A stretch of 64,000 nt of DNA. Origin: Medicago truncatula. Taxonomy: Eukaryota; Streptophyta; Magnoliopsida; Fabales; Fabaceae. Below, piece by piece: positions 10,208-22,400 of this stretch. The notes below the pieces were generated by a model. It was given only the letters and a program-made list of their open reading frames with translations, searched no databases and was not told the DNA's origin. Each line of letters begins with the position of its first letter. Position 1 is the stretch's first letter. The position numbers and the translations under genes are program-made. Location of the stretch: positions 58,508,494 through 58,572,493 of the forward strand of contig NC_053045.1 of the NCBI RefSeq assembly GCF_003473485.1, given 5' to 3'.

Positions 10208-13200
10208 TTACCTGTATTTTGAACTTACACTTTGGTTGGCAGTTCTACTACTTGGTCGCCATATCCTTCTTGGAGACAAAATTTTGTTAGTAGAAGGAAA
10301 TTTCGGCGTTTCCAGTTGAACTTCCAGCTTGGACACATCTATGGATAACCTGTCCATAATGAAAGCATCCAAATCAAACTCGCTGTCATTGTCCACATCA
10401 TTATCATCATCCTCACTAGAATAATCAACCATGTTTTTCTTCGATCCGGTAATATTTCTCATGGAATCAGGTGGCACGTTGAACGAATTCGGGTTCATCT
10501 TCAGGAGTCTCCTCAAACTGTCAATGGCAGGGTCTAAAATATCTAAGAATCCCATAACCCACGAAGCATCATCTACAACTTCTGTGCGCTGTTGCAAGCA
10601 ACAAATACCATTTCAAATATTAGCAGCCCTCCTAATTAAATTGATAACCATACAATGACAGTATAAATAAGGTCTAATCATGTTTCACTGTATTTCAAAA
10701 TTTGTGCACATTGTCTTGTAGACTCTAAAATTATTCGGCAAAAACTCAAGCCTCAAAGTCACAGCAAAATTTCTAACATTTTCATCCCAGCTTTTTTTTC
10801 TCAAGATACATAAAATATTATGACGTGTTGATTGAATAATAGCATTAGAAAACATAAAACCATAAGGTTTCTTAATAGAGAAAAATTCTCTTATAGATAG
10901 ATGATCATATTTGGCTTATGAAAGAAGTTCATTGGAAACATTTTAAAGCATTTTCATTTCATATGTAACTTTACCTTCCCTCTAACTTATCCAATGAAAT
11001 CATACCCTCCACATCTTTTTAGCTCAATAGGTTCTAAAAAAGTCTTAGTCTTGTCTATTTAAAAAATATTCTGGCATGACTTAAGGCCTGAAGTAGGGTG
11101 GCTATAGGTCCCCATCGGTCGGTCTGACCCTTTTTCACCCCTAGAGTACAATATTTAAAATGGTCTGCGAACAAGTCACGAGGACAACTATGTATTATCT
11201 GTTATTACTAGTAGACAGCGTAATTTCTCAAATCTCGACTCATCACCCATGAATTAATAAACGCCATAATCATATCAGTTACCTGCTGGAAGTAAAGGTT
11301 ACGAATTTCTTCAGCACGCACAGGATTTCCTTGATCTTCCTCCAGTGATGCCCATGTCATCCATGTCACATAACTCTGAGAATTTATATTCAACGAGGAT
11401 CTAAACAATCTTCGAGCAGCCAAAAGATTCCCAACCCTCTGCTCCAGAACACCCCATGCCTGCATTATATGAAAAGTAATTTCGAAAAATTGAATATCAA
11501 GCTAGGTAAAGGCTCAAGTCAAGTTGTCGCAACATTTATCATATGCATGCATGTCACCTGGAGACACCTTGCAGCACTCTCACTGTTCTGATCAATTGAT
11601 AAAGCTTTTCGGTATAATTCTCGAGCAGTATTCAAATTTCCTTCCTTCCATTCCATCCAACCCCAAGCCTGCAACCATTTAAGTGCTTATGTATAAGCTA
11701 TTACTAAAACATAATATAAATTAAGTCAAACTGTTTTCATAAGCTTTACTGGAGAGCTTATGGAAAAAAAGCTGAAAAAGCTTATGTATTAAGTGTTTCC
11801 ATAAACTCTCCCAAACAGCTTCACAAGTGCTTTTCAGTTAGGAAACTCAAATAAGTCAAGCCAACCAGGCCCTAAGTCATTCTCCTTTTCATAAAATTAC
11901 ACACCAACAAATAAAACTACACACACACATGTTCAATTAGCATATTCATGGAAACATCAATCAGTATCCAGAGAAATATGAGAGGAAAAGCCACGGTAAA
12001 CATGAATTAAAGTCGAAAATAAATGATACATTCTGTTCCTTATTAAGTCATTTTGAAACACTGGTTCTTCCTTCAAGTTGGAACCAAAATATGAACAGTG
12101 TAAAGTAATTGCAGAAAGACATAAGTTATTCACCATGTCAAGCTCACTTCTCATTCACAATAAACCATATAAAAAGGACAGGAACTTGAATAATGATAGT
12201 AGTGATAGGTAAAATCCAACTGAGTAAGCCACTTACAAACCAAACAGGTTGATGCTTGGGATCCAATTCAGACGCTCTCTTGAACAAAACACGAGCACGA
12301 TTAGCACTTGAGTGTTTGTATTCTATTAATGCAAGAGACTGAAGGAGAACAGCATCCCTTGGATTTAGAGCATGGCCTATCTTTAGAAGTTTTCTTCCCT
12401 TGTCAATCTTGCCCAGGTTAGCTTCAAAAATGCCCCAGACATGCCAAGCGAACCTATTTTTAGGACTCGCTTGCACTGCATTCTATTCATAACAAGAAGA
12501 AAAATAAGTAATGCATCAATTCAATTCCTAAGTCCTAATGAAATATAATTTGCTGAGTTCTATGAAGCAAGGAAATCAGAAAGGAAATATGATAGAAATG
12601 ACAATATTAGATATAACCTCAAACAATTTCCTAGCGATACGATAGTTTTCCTGTTCCACCTCCATTTGAGCCCAAGCCTATTAGATAAAAATAAATATGA
12701 CTTGATAAGATAGCATGCATAACATCGACAATAACAGAATAGTTTGATTCGGAAACAATGTCGCTCGGTTGATGGTGACTTACAAGCCAACTAGCACAGC
12801 TTTTAGGATTACACCTTGTGGCCTGATTGAATAAATATCGAGCCTGCTGATATCTATTTGCCTTAGCTTCAAGCAATGCAAGTGTTTGGTATATGTACTC
12901 ATTCTGTCCACAATATTGAAGACCTTTCGAAAGCAGATTCCTTGCCTTCGTTATATTTCCTTGCTTTAACTCTAGAACTGCCCAACCATGCCAAGCAGCA
13001 ACATGTTTCTTATCAGCAACCGTTGCGGCATCGAAAAGTTCTCTTGCTCTCCTGACATTTCCCATTTTCTTTTCAAGAACAGCCCAACACTGTTCAAAGA
13101 GAACTTTCACTTCTTAACTTCACTAGAACACAAGTTTAATCAAAATTTAATATATTATCAGAGTATTGCAAGCAATCTCGCCCACTCCTAATGTTACCAG

Positions 13201-16200
13201 ATGAAGACAGTTCTAGCTTGTACCAGCCTCAAAGGCCTTAGGCATGCCAGGCTGTGTAAAGTAAACAATATATATTACAGCCATGTGATGTCTAAGCTAT
13301 ACTACAAATTTCATGAGTAGTACTTGAGTACTTCATGAAATAATTCCAGTTGATTAGCCAATAAGCTTGAGTTTAAGAGTGCGATGATTGATCATTACGT
13401 TGAGAAACATGACCGATGTAACATCTCAGACTGCTTTCAGGATTGCCGACTGACCCTACAAACCAACACGAGTCTTTCCAGTGTATTTTGTCCTCACTCG
13501 CACGCTTACCGGTAAACTTCCCGGTAGGTCACCCATCATAAGAATACTCCAAGTCAAGCACGCTTAACTATGGAGTTCTTATGGAATGAGCTACCGAAAA
13601 GAAGATGCATCTTGTTGATATAGGTAGTACCAAACAATTCTTATAAGCCTTCCTTCAACCATGTAGTCCTATACCTACACGGCCTCAGGATCCCTCTCAT
13701 TCCGATGTGATTCGGCTTGTCTAGAAGTTGTCGGGAGCCGCTCATTGTCATGCCTTGTGCACCGGCGACCACTCCCCGCCCTCGTCAGCCTTGGGTGTTA
13801 CATGCCCACCAGCTTCCGCTTCGTTCGTCCCCGAACCACACTGTACTGGGAGAGGTCTGCTCTGATACCATTTGTAACATCCCAGACTGCTTTCAGGATT
13901 GCCGACTGACCCTACAAACCAACACGAGTCTTTCCAACGTGTTTTGTCCTCACTTGCACGTTTACCGGGAATTCCCCGGTAGGTCACCCATCATAAGAAT
14001 ACTCCAAGTCAAACACGCTTAACTGTGGAGTTCTTATGGAATGAGCTACCGAAAAGAAGATGCATCGTGTTGATATAGGTAGTACCAAACAATTCTTATA
14101 AGCCTTCCTTCAACCATGTAATCTCATACCTACACGGTCTCAGGATCCCTCTCATTCCGATGTGATTCGGCTTGTCTAGAAGTTGTCAGAAGCCGCTCAT
14201 TGTCATGCCTTGTGCACTGGCGACCACTCCCGCCCTCGTCAGCCCTGGGATGTTACAAATGGTATCAGAGCAGACCTCTCCCAATACCGTGTGATTCCAT
14301 AAGAAGCGTGCCTGACTTGGAGTATTCTTATGATGGGTGACCTACTGGGAAGTTTCCCGGTAAGCGTGCTGAAAAGACTCGTGTTGGTTTGTAGGGTCAG
14401 TCGGCAATCCTGAAAGCAGTCTGCGATGTTACAGCCGAGCTCAAAAAATAGAAAAATAAGATAAGAGAAAGATTACTTATTTCGGAAATGATAGAATTAC
14501 AAAAGTTGATCAGAACAGTTTATACAAATATTCTAACTAAACTAATTAATCCTAACCAACTTGTAACTAACTTTAACAATTTCCAACTAGTTTGGATAAA
14601 CAACTTAATTAAGCGCTTATTTATACACTATTTATATAACAAAAATAAAATAAAGTAACTTTTTTTTGGTTACATAAAATTTAGGGTGAGCGGATGATGC
14701 CCTTATCCAAGGTAGAGAAGACATTTAGGCTCAAAGAACACTTACAAAGGTATTTACATTTACCTTCCTCCAAGAGCACTAGCGGGGCTCGAACCCGAAA
14801 AGAAAGTCAAATTGTTTTCATTAAGTTACAAGCAGTTTTAGTAAGCTACTATTCTAGAGAGCAAATGGAAATAAACTAACAACATCTTATGGATATGTCG
14901 TAACCTCCTAAACAGTCTCACAGATACTTACGTATTCTAGTACATAATATCAAATTGTCGGTATGTCAAGTGTGAGTAAGAGTCTTACATTGGATTGGAT
15001 GGAAAAATGGATGTTGAGTAGGATATACATGAGATAACTCGTATACCGATATACTCAATGTCTTAAGATTTTGGGTTAAGATGTGTTGTCTAATTCTATC
15101 TGGGTAGTTTCTCAATGCCCAATATGATAATCCCCGGTATTTTAGGAGTCCCTTCATGACCCATCACATGCAAAAACAGAATTGAACACTAACCTGCCAT
15201 ATGAATGCATTTTCACCCTGAGTAGCCTGGCAACCCTTCTCATAAATCTCTCTAGCTTGACTCGTTTTAGATTGCTTGATCATAATTTTCCCGAGTGCCA
15301 CGTAAAGTCTACCATCTTCTGGCCAATAGCTTAAACACTTCCGTGAACAAACAAAACCCGTTATCAGAAGAAACACACCACAAAACAAATGCCATGTTCG
15401 GATAATTAGCTTATTTAAGTGCCTATAACACAAATAATAAATTATGAACACTCATCATCTAACCGCTCATGTGCAAGTTATTTCTTCAACAAAAGCTAAA
15501 ATAAAGTCAAATTGTGTTCGTATAAGTTGTTTTCATAAACTATCATGAAAACTTTATGAAAATAAGCTGAAAACAGTTTATCGATATGTCACTGGATAAG
15601 TTCAAATAAATCAATCAAAACCCGTCTCAAATATAGCAAAATTTTCAGAAAATCTTAAAATGGGAACACTAAACACCCCACCTTCAGAAGCATTTCCTCT
15701 GCTTCTTCATAACGAAAGTTTCTAGCCAAAACCTTAGCTTTATACAACGCCAAGTCCAAATTCACAGTCAAAAGCTTATCTTTGGAGTCTGATTCAACTC
15801 TCCCCGGTTCAAATATCGGCATCTTCTTCGCAAATGTCGTTAACCCAACATCAATTGAAGAAGCTTTAGCTTCCTCTTTCACAATTTCCTTCTCCTTTTT
15901 CACCTCCTCACCGGAGTTTTCACCGGAAAACTCCGGCCGGCGAACCACAAGCGTTCCATCAAAGTTTGAGTCTTTCGGTGGAATGTAATTTCGGGTACTC
16001 TGCTCGGAGGAAGGGGCATTTTTCTCCAACACTGAATTTGAGTCCCTGAGAGTGCAACACGGTGCATGTGCAGTGAGGTGGGAAGATGAAGAATGGAAGG
16101 GTAAAATGGGAACTTTGAGGTTGAATTTGAAGAGATAGTTAGGGTTTTTGGATTGAGTGAGAATTGTAGAACTTGGAGATGAAGAAGGTGGAGGAGAGGG

Positions 16201-16212
16201 AATTGAGTTCAT
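10208..16212 (-). CDS. HCF107: HCF107-like chloroplast HAT/TPR RNA-binding protein
   Basis: Eight exons in transcript order: 16212-15682, 15337-15194, 13089-12784, 12677-12618, 12482-12237, 11668-11558, 11459-11283 and 10588-10208. All junctions are GT-AG and in frame, giving 651 aa against about 652 in Arabidopsis HCF107. The N-terminus (MNSIPSPPPSSSPSS...) is Ser/Pro-rich and basic, like a chloroplast transit peptide. A run of half-a-TPR (HAT) repeats follows, with recurring motifs such as CWAVLEKKMGNVRRARELF, AWHGWAVLELKQGNITKAR, FAWHVWGIFEANLGKIDKG and AWGWMEWKEGNLNTAREL. The C-terminus has an acidic stretch (SSEDDDNDVDNDSEFD) and a basic tail. HCF107 binds the psbH 5' region and is needed for psbH/psbB RNA processing and translation; that role is inferred from the family. 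The introns are unusually rich in mobile DNA. Confidence 0.92.
11690..11875. repeat. AAGCTTATG-type repeat in HCF107 intron 5
   Basis: Contains words such as GTATAAGCTATTACTAAAACA and AGCTGAAAAAGCTTATG that recur in introns 1 and 2 of the same gene (about 15385-15625 and 14585-14945). Probably an eroded DNA-transposon MITE; ends not defined. Confidence 0.45.
13417..13802 (-). mobile_element. Cassandra-type TRIM, LTR copy A
   Basis: On the minus strand this is a complete LTR beginning TGTAACACCC and ending AGATGTTACA. Its centre (plus coordinates about 13516-13577) resembles the 3' half of 5S rRNA: AGTTAAGCGTGCTTG, then GATGGGTGACCT, then GGGAAGT. This 5S-like block in a short LTR is the hallmark of Cassandra TRIM retrotransposons. 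The copy is separated from LTR B by a 70-bp internal domain. Confidence 0.85.
13803..13872 (-). mobile_element. TRIM internal domain with tRNA-Met primer site
   Basis: Only about 70 bp separate LTR A from LTR B. On the minus strand the domain begins AATGGTATCAGAGC directly after LTR B; TGGTATCAGAGC is the primer-binding site complementary to initiator-Met tRNA. It ends in a purine-rich AGCGGAAGCTGGTGGGCA just before LTR A, a candidate polypurine tract. There is no protein-coding capacity, as expected for a TRIM. Confidence 0.85.
13873..14257 (-). mobile_element. Cassandra-type TRIM, LTR copy B
   Basis: A second complete LTR of about 385 bp, closely similar to copy A and in the same minus orientation (TGTAACATCCCAGGGC ... 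GGGATGTTACA). It carries the same 5S-like block. With copy A and the 70-bp internal domain it makes a full, very small element. Confidence 0.85.
14258..14433 (+). mobile_element. inverted TRIM fragment: primer site plus partial LTR C
   Basis: Right after LTR B, in the opposite orientation, lies AATGGTATCAGAGCAGACCT (primer site, 14258-14277), then a truncated LTR from about 14294 to 14433 that ends TGCGATGTTACA. It retains most of the 5S-like block with a small deletion, so it is a rearranged piece of a second element. The outer flanks ACCGA (13412-13416) and GCCGA (14434-14438) match at 4 of 5 bases, a possible target duplication for the composite. Confidence 0.75.
14585..14945. repeat. MITE-like repeat in HCF107 intron 2, split by a SINE
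   Basis: The left part (GTTTGGATAAACAACTTAAT...AAAATAAAGT, to 14658) and right part (AAAGTCAAATTGTTTTCAT..., from 14803) form a sequence that occurs uninterrupted in intron 1 (about 15490-15530: AAAATAAAGTCAAATTGTG). This shows that 14659-14802 is a later insertion. Confidence 0.5.
14659..14802 (-). mobile_element. tRNA-derived SINE in HCF107 intron 2
   Basis: On the minus strand the sequence starts TTTCGGGTTCGAGCCCCGC (box-B-like GGTTCGAGCCCC) and ends in ...AACCAAAAAAAAG, an A-rich tail. It is flanked by AAAGTAA (14652-14658) and AAAGTCA (14803-14809), an imperfect short duplication. The intact pre-insertion sequence exists in intron 1. Confidence 0.5.
15385..15625. repeat. MITE-like repeat in HCF107 intron 1
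   Basis: Shares CGGATAATTAGCTTATTTAAG..., AAAATAAAGTCAAATTGTG and AAATAAGCTGAAAACAG words with the intron 2 and intron 5 copies. Non-coding; boundaries approximate. Confidence 0.45.
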
Positions 16213-17701
16213 TTCTGGTTAACGGATTAAACTGTTTCTCAACTACAAACCAAATGTGAAGGAAGAAGATAGCATGTACAATTACCATCATAACCCTTCA
16301 TTATACAATAAACTAAGAAAAAACATTAGTTTAAGTACTTTTTGTTCCTTTAACTTAAGGTCTATGAGGATCCTATAATTTAAAAAGAATGGTTACTTTG
16401 ATCCTTTTATTTAATGTTTTTATCTTATACTAGTTATTTATCTTATAATAATGGTTACTTTATGTTTTTATCTTAAGTCCTTCTATTATCACTTCATGTG
16501 TGACTTTAAATTGAGTTGACATGGTAAGGAAACATTTTAAATAAATAATATATTATTTAAATTTTAAATTTGAAGTAAATATGAAGAATTATATTGAGTC
16601 ATATGATTTGGAGAAGAAAAAAAAAGTTCGAAATCCTAGGATTCGAAGAAGAAGAAGGGTTTTGTGATGCATTTCAATTATAAATTTATAATGAAGATCA
16701 TGTAAGATGCCGCATCAACTTTTACTAATTTTTTTTTTAAGAAGCAAATTCACTAAAATAAATATCAATGAGACCAATTTCAACCTCTAAATTAAATTAA
16801 ATGATCAAAAGGTAATTAAGCCAAACAAAACTTTTTCTTTAAAGACAACCAAAAAAAAAAAACTTTGCTTTATTCAAATGTTGAAATGGAAAACATTTGA
16901 TCCTGCATATTGTTATATATAGAAGGTTGAGTTTTTTTTTTAGAGAATATAGAATGTTGAGTTGAAATGCGAATAATAAACTAGTTAAAAATTAAGAATG
17001 AGTTTTCTTAAAAAAAAAAATTAAGAATGAGTTAAATAATTGATAGATATCATAGATTACTCATATATTAGATGACTTAAGTTTTAATAGTCTCCAACAA
17101 AAAATGGAGGGAGAAGTAAATTATTAAAACTTGTTTTTATCTCTTTTTGAAATAAATTATGAGATACCTGTCAAAAATTTGAATGTAAATAAAAGAGAAT
17201 CAAAACTGTAGCAAATCTATTTGATAATGGGGTTTATTCAAAGTTGAGAAATGTATGTGTAAGGGCAATTTGGTAGTTTAACAAGTTATGATTTGAAGTA
17301 GATCTGAGCTGATCCACGTAGCTGCATGACTTGTGTGGCTGAGAGCATCATCCAAAAAGCAGATTGTAGTGACACGTGGAAGTTCATGAATGGCAAGTGT
17401 GCTCCGGTTCGTGATTTAAATGATCTTGTGAATGAAGAGATGTAGTATAATCAATCCTTCAAATATATATAGTTGTGTAACAACCATTTGTTTGAACCTC
17501 TCATCTTAAAAAAAAAAAAAAACTATTCGTTTGATAATTTTTGAAACAATTATAAATTTACGAAGAAAAAAAGATATTAACATAAAAATCAAAGTGATAA
17601 AAAGATAAAGTAAAAACATGTGTATTACTATTATGAAAGAAAAAATTATTACAAAAATTATAAAAAAAGATCGTACAAATATCATTTTTCACACATGCAC
17701 A

Positions 17702-17763
<62 letters not shown>

Positions 17764-18193
17764 GTCAATAAACGATGGAAACAAAGGTAATGTGATTTAA
17801 ATATTATATTTTCTTTAAAAAAATATTTTTTTAACTCTCCAATTTTCAAAGGAAAGAGGTTTGATAATCCTCATGGTTCGATTTAAATACATCTTAAATT
17901 TATTAACCACTTGAGTGAAGTTTATTTACGAGTCGAGCTTAATTACTTGATTTGTTATTTAAATATCTAAAAATTAATAACATATTTCACATCATATATA
18001 AATATATCATTTGTAATGATTGATTTTATTAAAAGAAATGACACTATTCTTTTTTTCATATACACTCAATCAAATCAAACCATATAAATATCTGTGGAGA
18101 TATTTTAGAAATTAAGCTATAAAAATGACACCATGGTGTAATTTAATTGGATGCGTATTTAAAAAAATTATACCATCTATACATAGAAATAAA
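16213..18193. other. divergent intergenic region upstream of HCF107-like gene
   Basis: Contains the promoter and 5' UTR of the minus-strand HCF107-like gene next to 16212. The rest is AT-rich, with a (GT)n(AT)n microsatellite at 17702-17759 and no coding signal. Confidence 0.4.
17702..17759. repeat. compound (GT)n(AT)n microsatellite
   Basis: About 8 GT units run directly into about 21 AT units. Confidence 0.95.
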
Positions 18194-18208
18194 TCTCATC
18201 CAAGATTC

Positions 18209-18319
18209 ATTTTTTTGGTTTAAATAGCAAGATAAATAAGTTAAGTGTTCGGGTTTGAACTCTGACCCCTACATGTATAATGCAATGTTCCTACCAATTG
18301 AGTTAAACTCACGGGAACA
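18209..18319 (-). mobile_element. short tRNA-derived SINE with target duplication
   Basis: On the minus strand the sequence begins GTTCCCGTGAGTTTAACTCA (box A region), has GTCAGAGTTCAAACCCGAAC as box B region and ends in an A-rich tail. Flanks TCTCATCCAAGATTC (18194-18208) and TCTCATCCAAAATTC (18320-18334) match at 14 of 15 positions. Confidence 0.75.
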
Positions 18320-18334
18320 TCTCATCCAAAATTC

Positions 18335-19479
18335 TACCGGTTGGCAAAAATGTCAAAATCAAAGAATAATGATAGAAAAAAAGTTTAAAGATTAGCATCT
18401 TAACCCTATTTTCGACAAAAAATATAGAATTTACCATAGTATAAAACACAACAATAAATACTTTATTTTTGTAAATTATGCTAAAAACTTCAGACTATTA
18501 CCGACAAAAAAAAACTTCACATACTATTTCAAATAATGTCTAAACACATTCCCTTTAAAAGCTACAACAATAACCATTACATAAATGGTTAAGTTTAATT
18601 ATTACAAACAATTACAATTTCAACAAACTACAATCAATCATATATATATCTTCAACCATATTTATTGGTAAAATCAAACATATCTTATGAAACATATTTT
18701 ATGATCTAGCAGATTGATTGACAATGTAAAACATTTTAAGCTGAAAATGTACATTCCCTCAAAAAAAAAAAAAGTTGAAAATGTACATGAATTAAGTCCT
18801 TTAGTTAATAAAATCCAACACTCATTATTATGATTAAAAATAAACAAACATACCTATTTGAGTTAGAAGGGGATAAATTCTTGCCAATTAATAAACCATT
18901 TATGTATTTAATGATTGTATATTAATTATAAAACACAAGTTTGATCCATGTATCTTTTCAAAAAAAGTTCGATACATGTTTTTCAAAAAAAAAAAAGTTC
19001 GAAACATGTATCAAATCATATTTTACAATATTTGTAAAAATATTTCATGATATGACAGAGTAACATCATCATCATCATCATATTGAAATGAGTAGAAAAA
19101 TTAGTTTACTAAGCGCCATTTTGATGCAATGTGATTGAATTGAATGAGTAGAAAAATTTACACCAATAGCCAAATGTATGCAAGACAACTTTTCCACAAA
19201 GAGAAGTTGTTTCCACAATTAAAAACTTCCTGTTACATCAAAATTCATATGTCTATTTGTACCAAATTTTTTAAATTCATATATCTATCAAAGCCGAAGA
19301 ATCAGGGTGTACAATGTAGACATGAATTCTCAGCCATTACTGCATAAATTTAGTAAAAAAATCAACTGAACCCTCCCCAAGTATTCAATAATGCAAATAT
19401 AAATTAAAATCAATTCCTCATAAAAACTTTATGCCGTTTATCAAAATCGAATGAACGACGAATTCCTTAAATGTAAAAT
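18335..19479. other. AT-rich intergenic DNA, 3' flank of FIP1-like gene
   Basis: No gene recognised. There are short direct repeats near 18960-19015 (AAAAAGTTCGAWACATGT) and 18720-18790. The final part probably holds the 3' UTR of the minus-strand FIP1-like gene. Confidence 0.35.
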
Positions 19480-22400
19480 CTAACCATTCCAGCGTCTCTT
19501 TCGAACTGGCCTTTGTTGCTTCATTTCACCTATATCAACCGCCGAGTTAGTGTTCAACTTCAAACTCTTCACTACTTCGTTATTCAAACTGATGGGCTGC
19601 TTCACTGCTTCTTTATTCATACCGATTGGCTGCTTAAAGCGCTCCCTACGTTTCTCCATTTTAGCTAATGTGTCAAGAATTTTCTGGCTGTCCAAATTAT
19701 CAATCTGTGGTTCAGAATTATTTCCATTTTGTGAGATTTTCTTCTTCACATTTTCAGCAAGTGTTGCACCCTCAGAAACATCTCTTCTGGATACAGAAAC
19801 TTCGACGGATGGTTCTTCTGTTACTATCTCACCTTCTTCTACATCCAAACCTTCTTTCTGCCCTTTATCGGAAAGGTTCTGAAGCAATTTCTTATTTTGG
19901 TCGACACACTGAGATTTTGAGACGTCAAGTTTGATAGCCTTCTTGCGAGAGTCATCAAAACCTACCAAAGCTTTACGCTTCTCAGCAATCCCTCGATCCA
20001 CATTTTGAAGTGTATCATTTCGCATCAGTCTGGAACCTTTTGCAGACTGCAGAATCAGTCACAAGGGTACCTCATAAATTTATTATCAAAACACAGAATT
20101 ATCTAACAAATAAAAACCACTGTTCTTGAACTAGCACTATAATGCATCAAATAATGATTGAAAGTGCAACAATGAGGTATGATAAAGAGAGTTACCGAGT
20201 TAGAATGCCTGATATGAATAAATATAGATACTAATACAATGCTTGACGGAAACAGGAAGTCATTAAAGTGTAACAGAAACAGAAACAGCATGCTAGGTAA
20301 AACTATTTCAAGAAAACATCTACAAGTTACCCACTACAAAATAGAATAGTAGATTTCTGATCATAAAAATTAGGGTAAACATAATAACAACGCAACTTAT
20401 ACCTATGCTGGCTCATATACTCAACAGAAGATGAAAATATATTATGCGTGTCATTCATTTTTAGAGGTAAATGCTGTTAAATCAATCTAATCATGAGAAG
20501 TTTAAGAACTAAATGTATAAATGACACTGAAGCAGTTATATCAGACCAATATATTCTAATCATGTAAATGGGACTCCAACAGATTGATTTGAGTTTATTC
20601 AAAAAAAAAAAATATTGATTTGAGTAAATAATGATCAAGTTCTTTACAGAACAAATCTTAACAATAATACATACCCAAACTACCAATTATTCATTAAACC
20701 ATTTTTAGCAGTAAACTAAAATACATGAAATAGACACAATGCATAGCTAGAACCTAGTCATCACAGTGTACATATCTTGAAAATGCCATACGGAGAGACG
20801 ACATTTTCAGATGAGCACAAATGGCTAAGATATTGTCCTCATTGCCAGAAACTTATTTAGTACCATACAAGATCCATGAATTGGACCAAACATGTAAAAG
20901 TCCACTCTCTACACACACAAAAATAACACTTCTACTTGAACACCAGTGCAGATATTTGAAGGACATAAAACATGACAACCTATCAGATCCATACATTCAA
21001 ACATAAAATAAATTTAAATATAAACTTGAGAAGTAGGGAAGAAAATGTGAGTTCATATTTGAAGGACATAAAACAGTGACAGATGTTTTTTTGGCTACAC
21101 CTCATGCTTGATGACACACAAAGACACACGTCCAAGGTTATTCTTAATTTTTTTTGGGAGTTTACTGCATACATGATTATGTAGCGGACTCTTGTTGCAA
21201 GGTATAGACTGATTAAGAAGTTCAGAAAATCAATCAAAGATGTGAAACCAAAATAAAAATGTCCAGTGGAAAAGCTGTAATCAATTAAAGTATAAAAATA
21301 AAAATTACATAGAAAAAACATACCATAAGCCACATAATTATATCAAGACAAGAGATCAAAGGATGTAACTAGACCCTGATCAGCCATGCTAACTATCCAT
21401 GTTGGTGATAGCAATCATAATCACCACAACTCATTCTACAATATGTCAGATTCCCAGCACAGCCCATATATTAATTTTTAGGCTTGTCCAGTATCCAAGG
21501 GTAAAGGAAGAAAAGAGGAAGATCATAATAGAGTTCCCTTAATAATACCATAAAGTATAGAGTATGCCTAAGAAAAGGGCATGATGGTGGCATAAATCCC
21601 ACCAAAGACCCATTAGAGATCTAGTGAAGGTAGCCTTACTTTGCATGAGCAAGAGGCTGATTCCACAAACCTGTAAACCTCTTAGTCACATGACAGCAAT
21701 TCCAACTGTTGCGCTAAAGCTCTTTTTCAAGGTACACCCGGAATAAAACTAAGTTGAGTAAAAGCAGAAAAATCAGCTATAACAAAAGGAAAAATATTGT
21801 ATCATGAATTTAATACCAAACAATATGATAAATAGGTAACTATACGTGACACGACAAACATCTTCAAGCCATGAAATATCATGTTTTATTTTGGAAAGGA
21901 ACTCCGAGACTTATGCTATAATGACTTCATGGACTTGCTTTCAGTTTTTAACTTGAAATCCTCCTCAATTTAAGTTGGTAAGATGCTGAACTTAAGGTCA
22001 TTTAATCTTAACTACTTTAAAAGAATAAAAATAGAGAAGGTAAAGATAAGAACAATATATAGCTGCATGCGGGCAGTGGTACAATATATATTGAATGAGG
22101 AATCCAAGAGATGTTGAGTAGCTCATATGGATAAAAAAGTACAGCAGTATAGATTTTTAACCATAATTTCCCTAATTTTACCTTTCCTTCCCTATTAATC
22201 AAGGCACCGGATTTCTTGTATCTCAGCACCGTCGGGTGAGAGTGATCTCTACTCATAACCTTAGAGCTTCTTTTTATAAAGATGTCTCCACCTCTCCTTG
22301 AAAAATTTAGCTGATGCTGCTGTAGTTTTATATCATTTCTTTGCACCCTAGCATGCAAGGATCTATGTCTTGCATGTCTTTCGTGCATCGGAGGTTCCTC

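Noticed and set aside
13516..13577. Possible 5S rRNA gene fragment
   Set aside because: The similarity lies inside an LTR repeated three times with a primer-binding site beside it, and covers only part of 5S; it is TRIM sequence.
13717..14022. 101-aa frame in HCF107 intron 2
   Set aside because: It is antisense or non-coding LTR DNA of the Cassandra-type element.
22017..22181. Extension of the FIP1 exon 7 frame to 22017
   Set aside because: The sequence after GK is hydrophobic and unlike FIP1; a GTAAAA donor at 22181 joins in frame to the conserved C-terminal exon at 20046.
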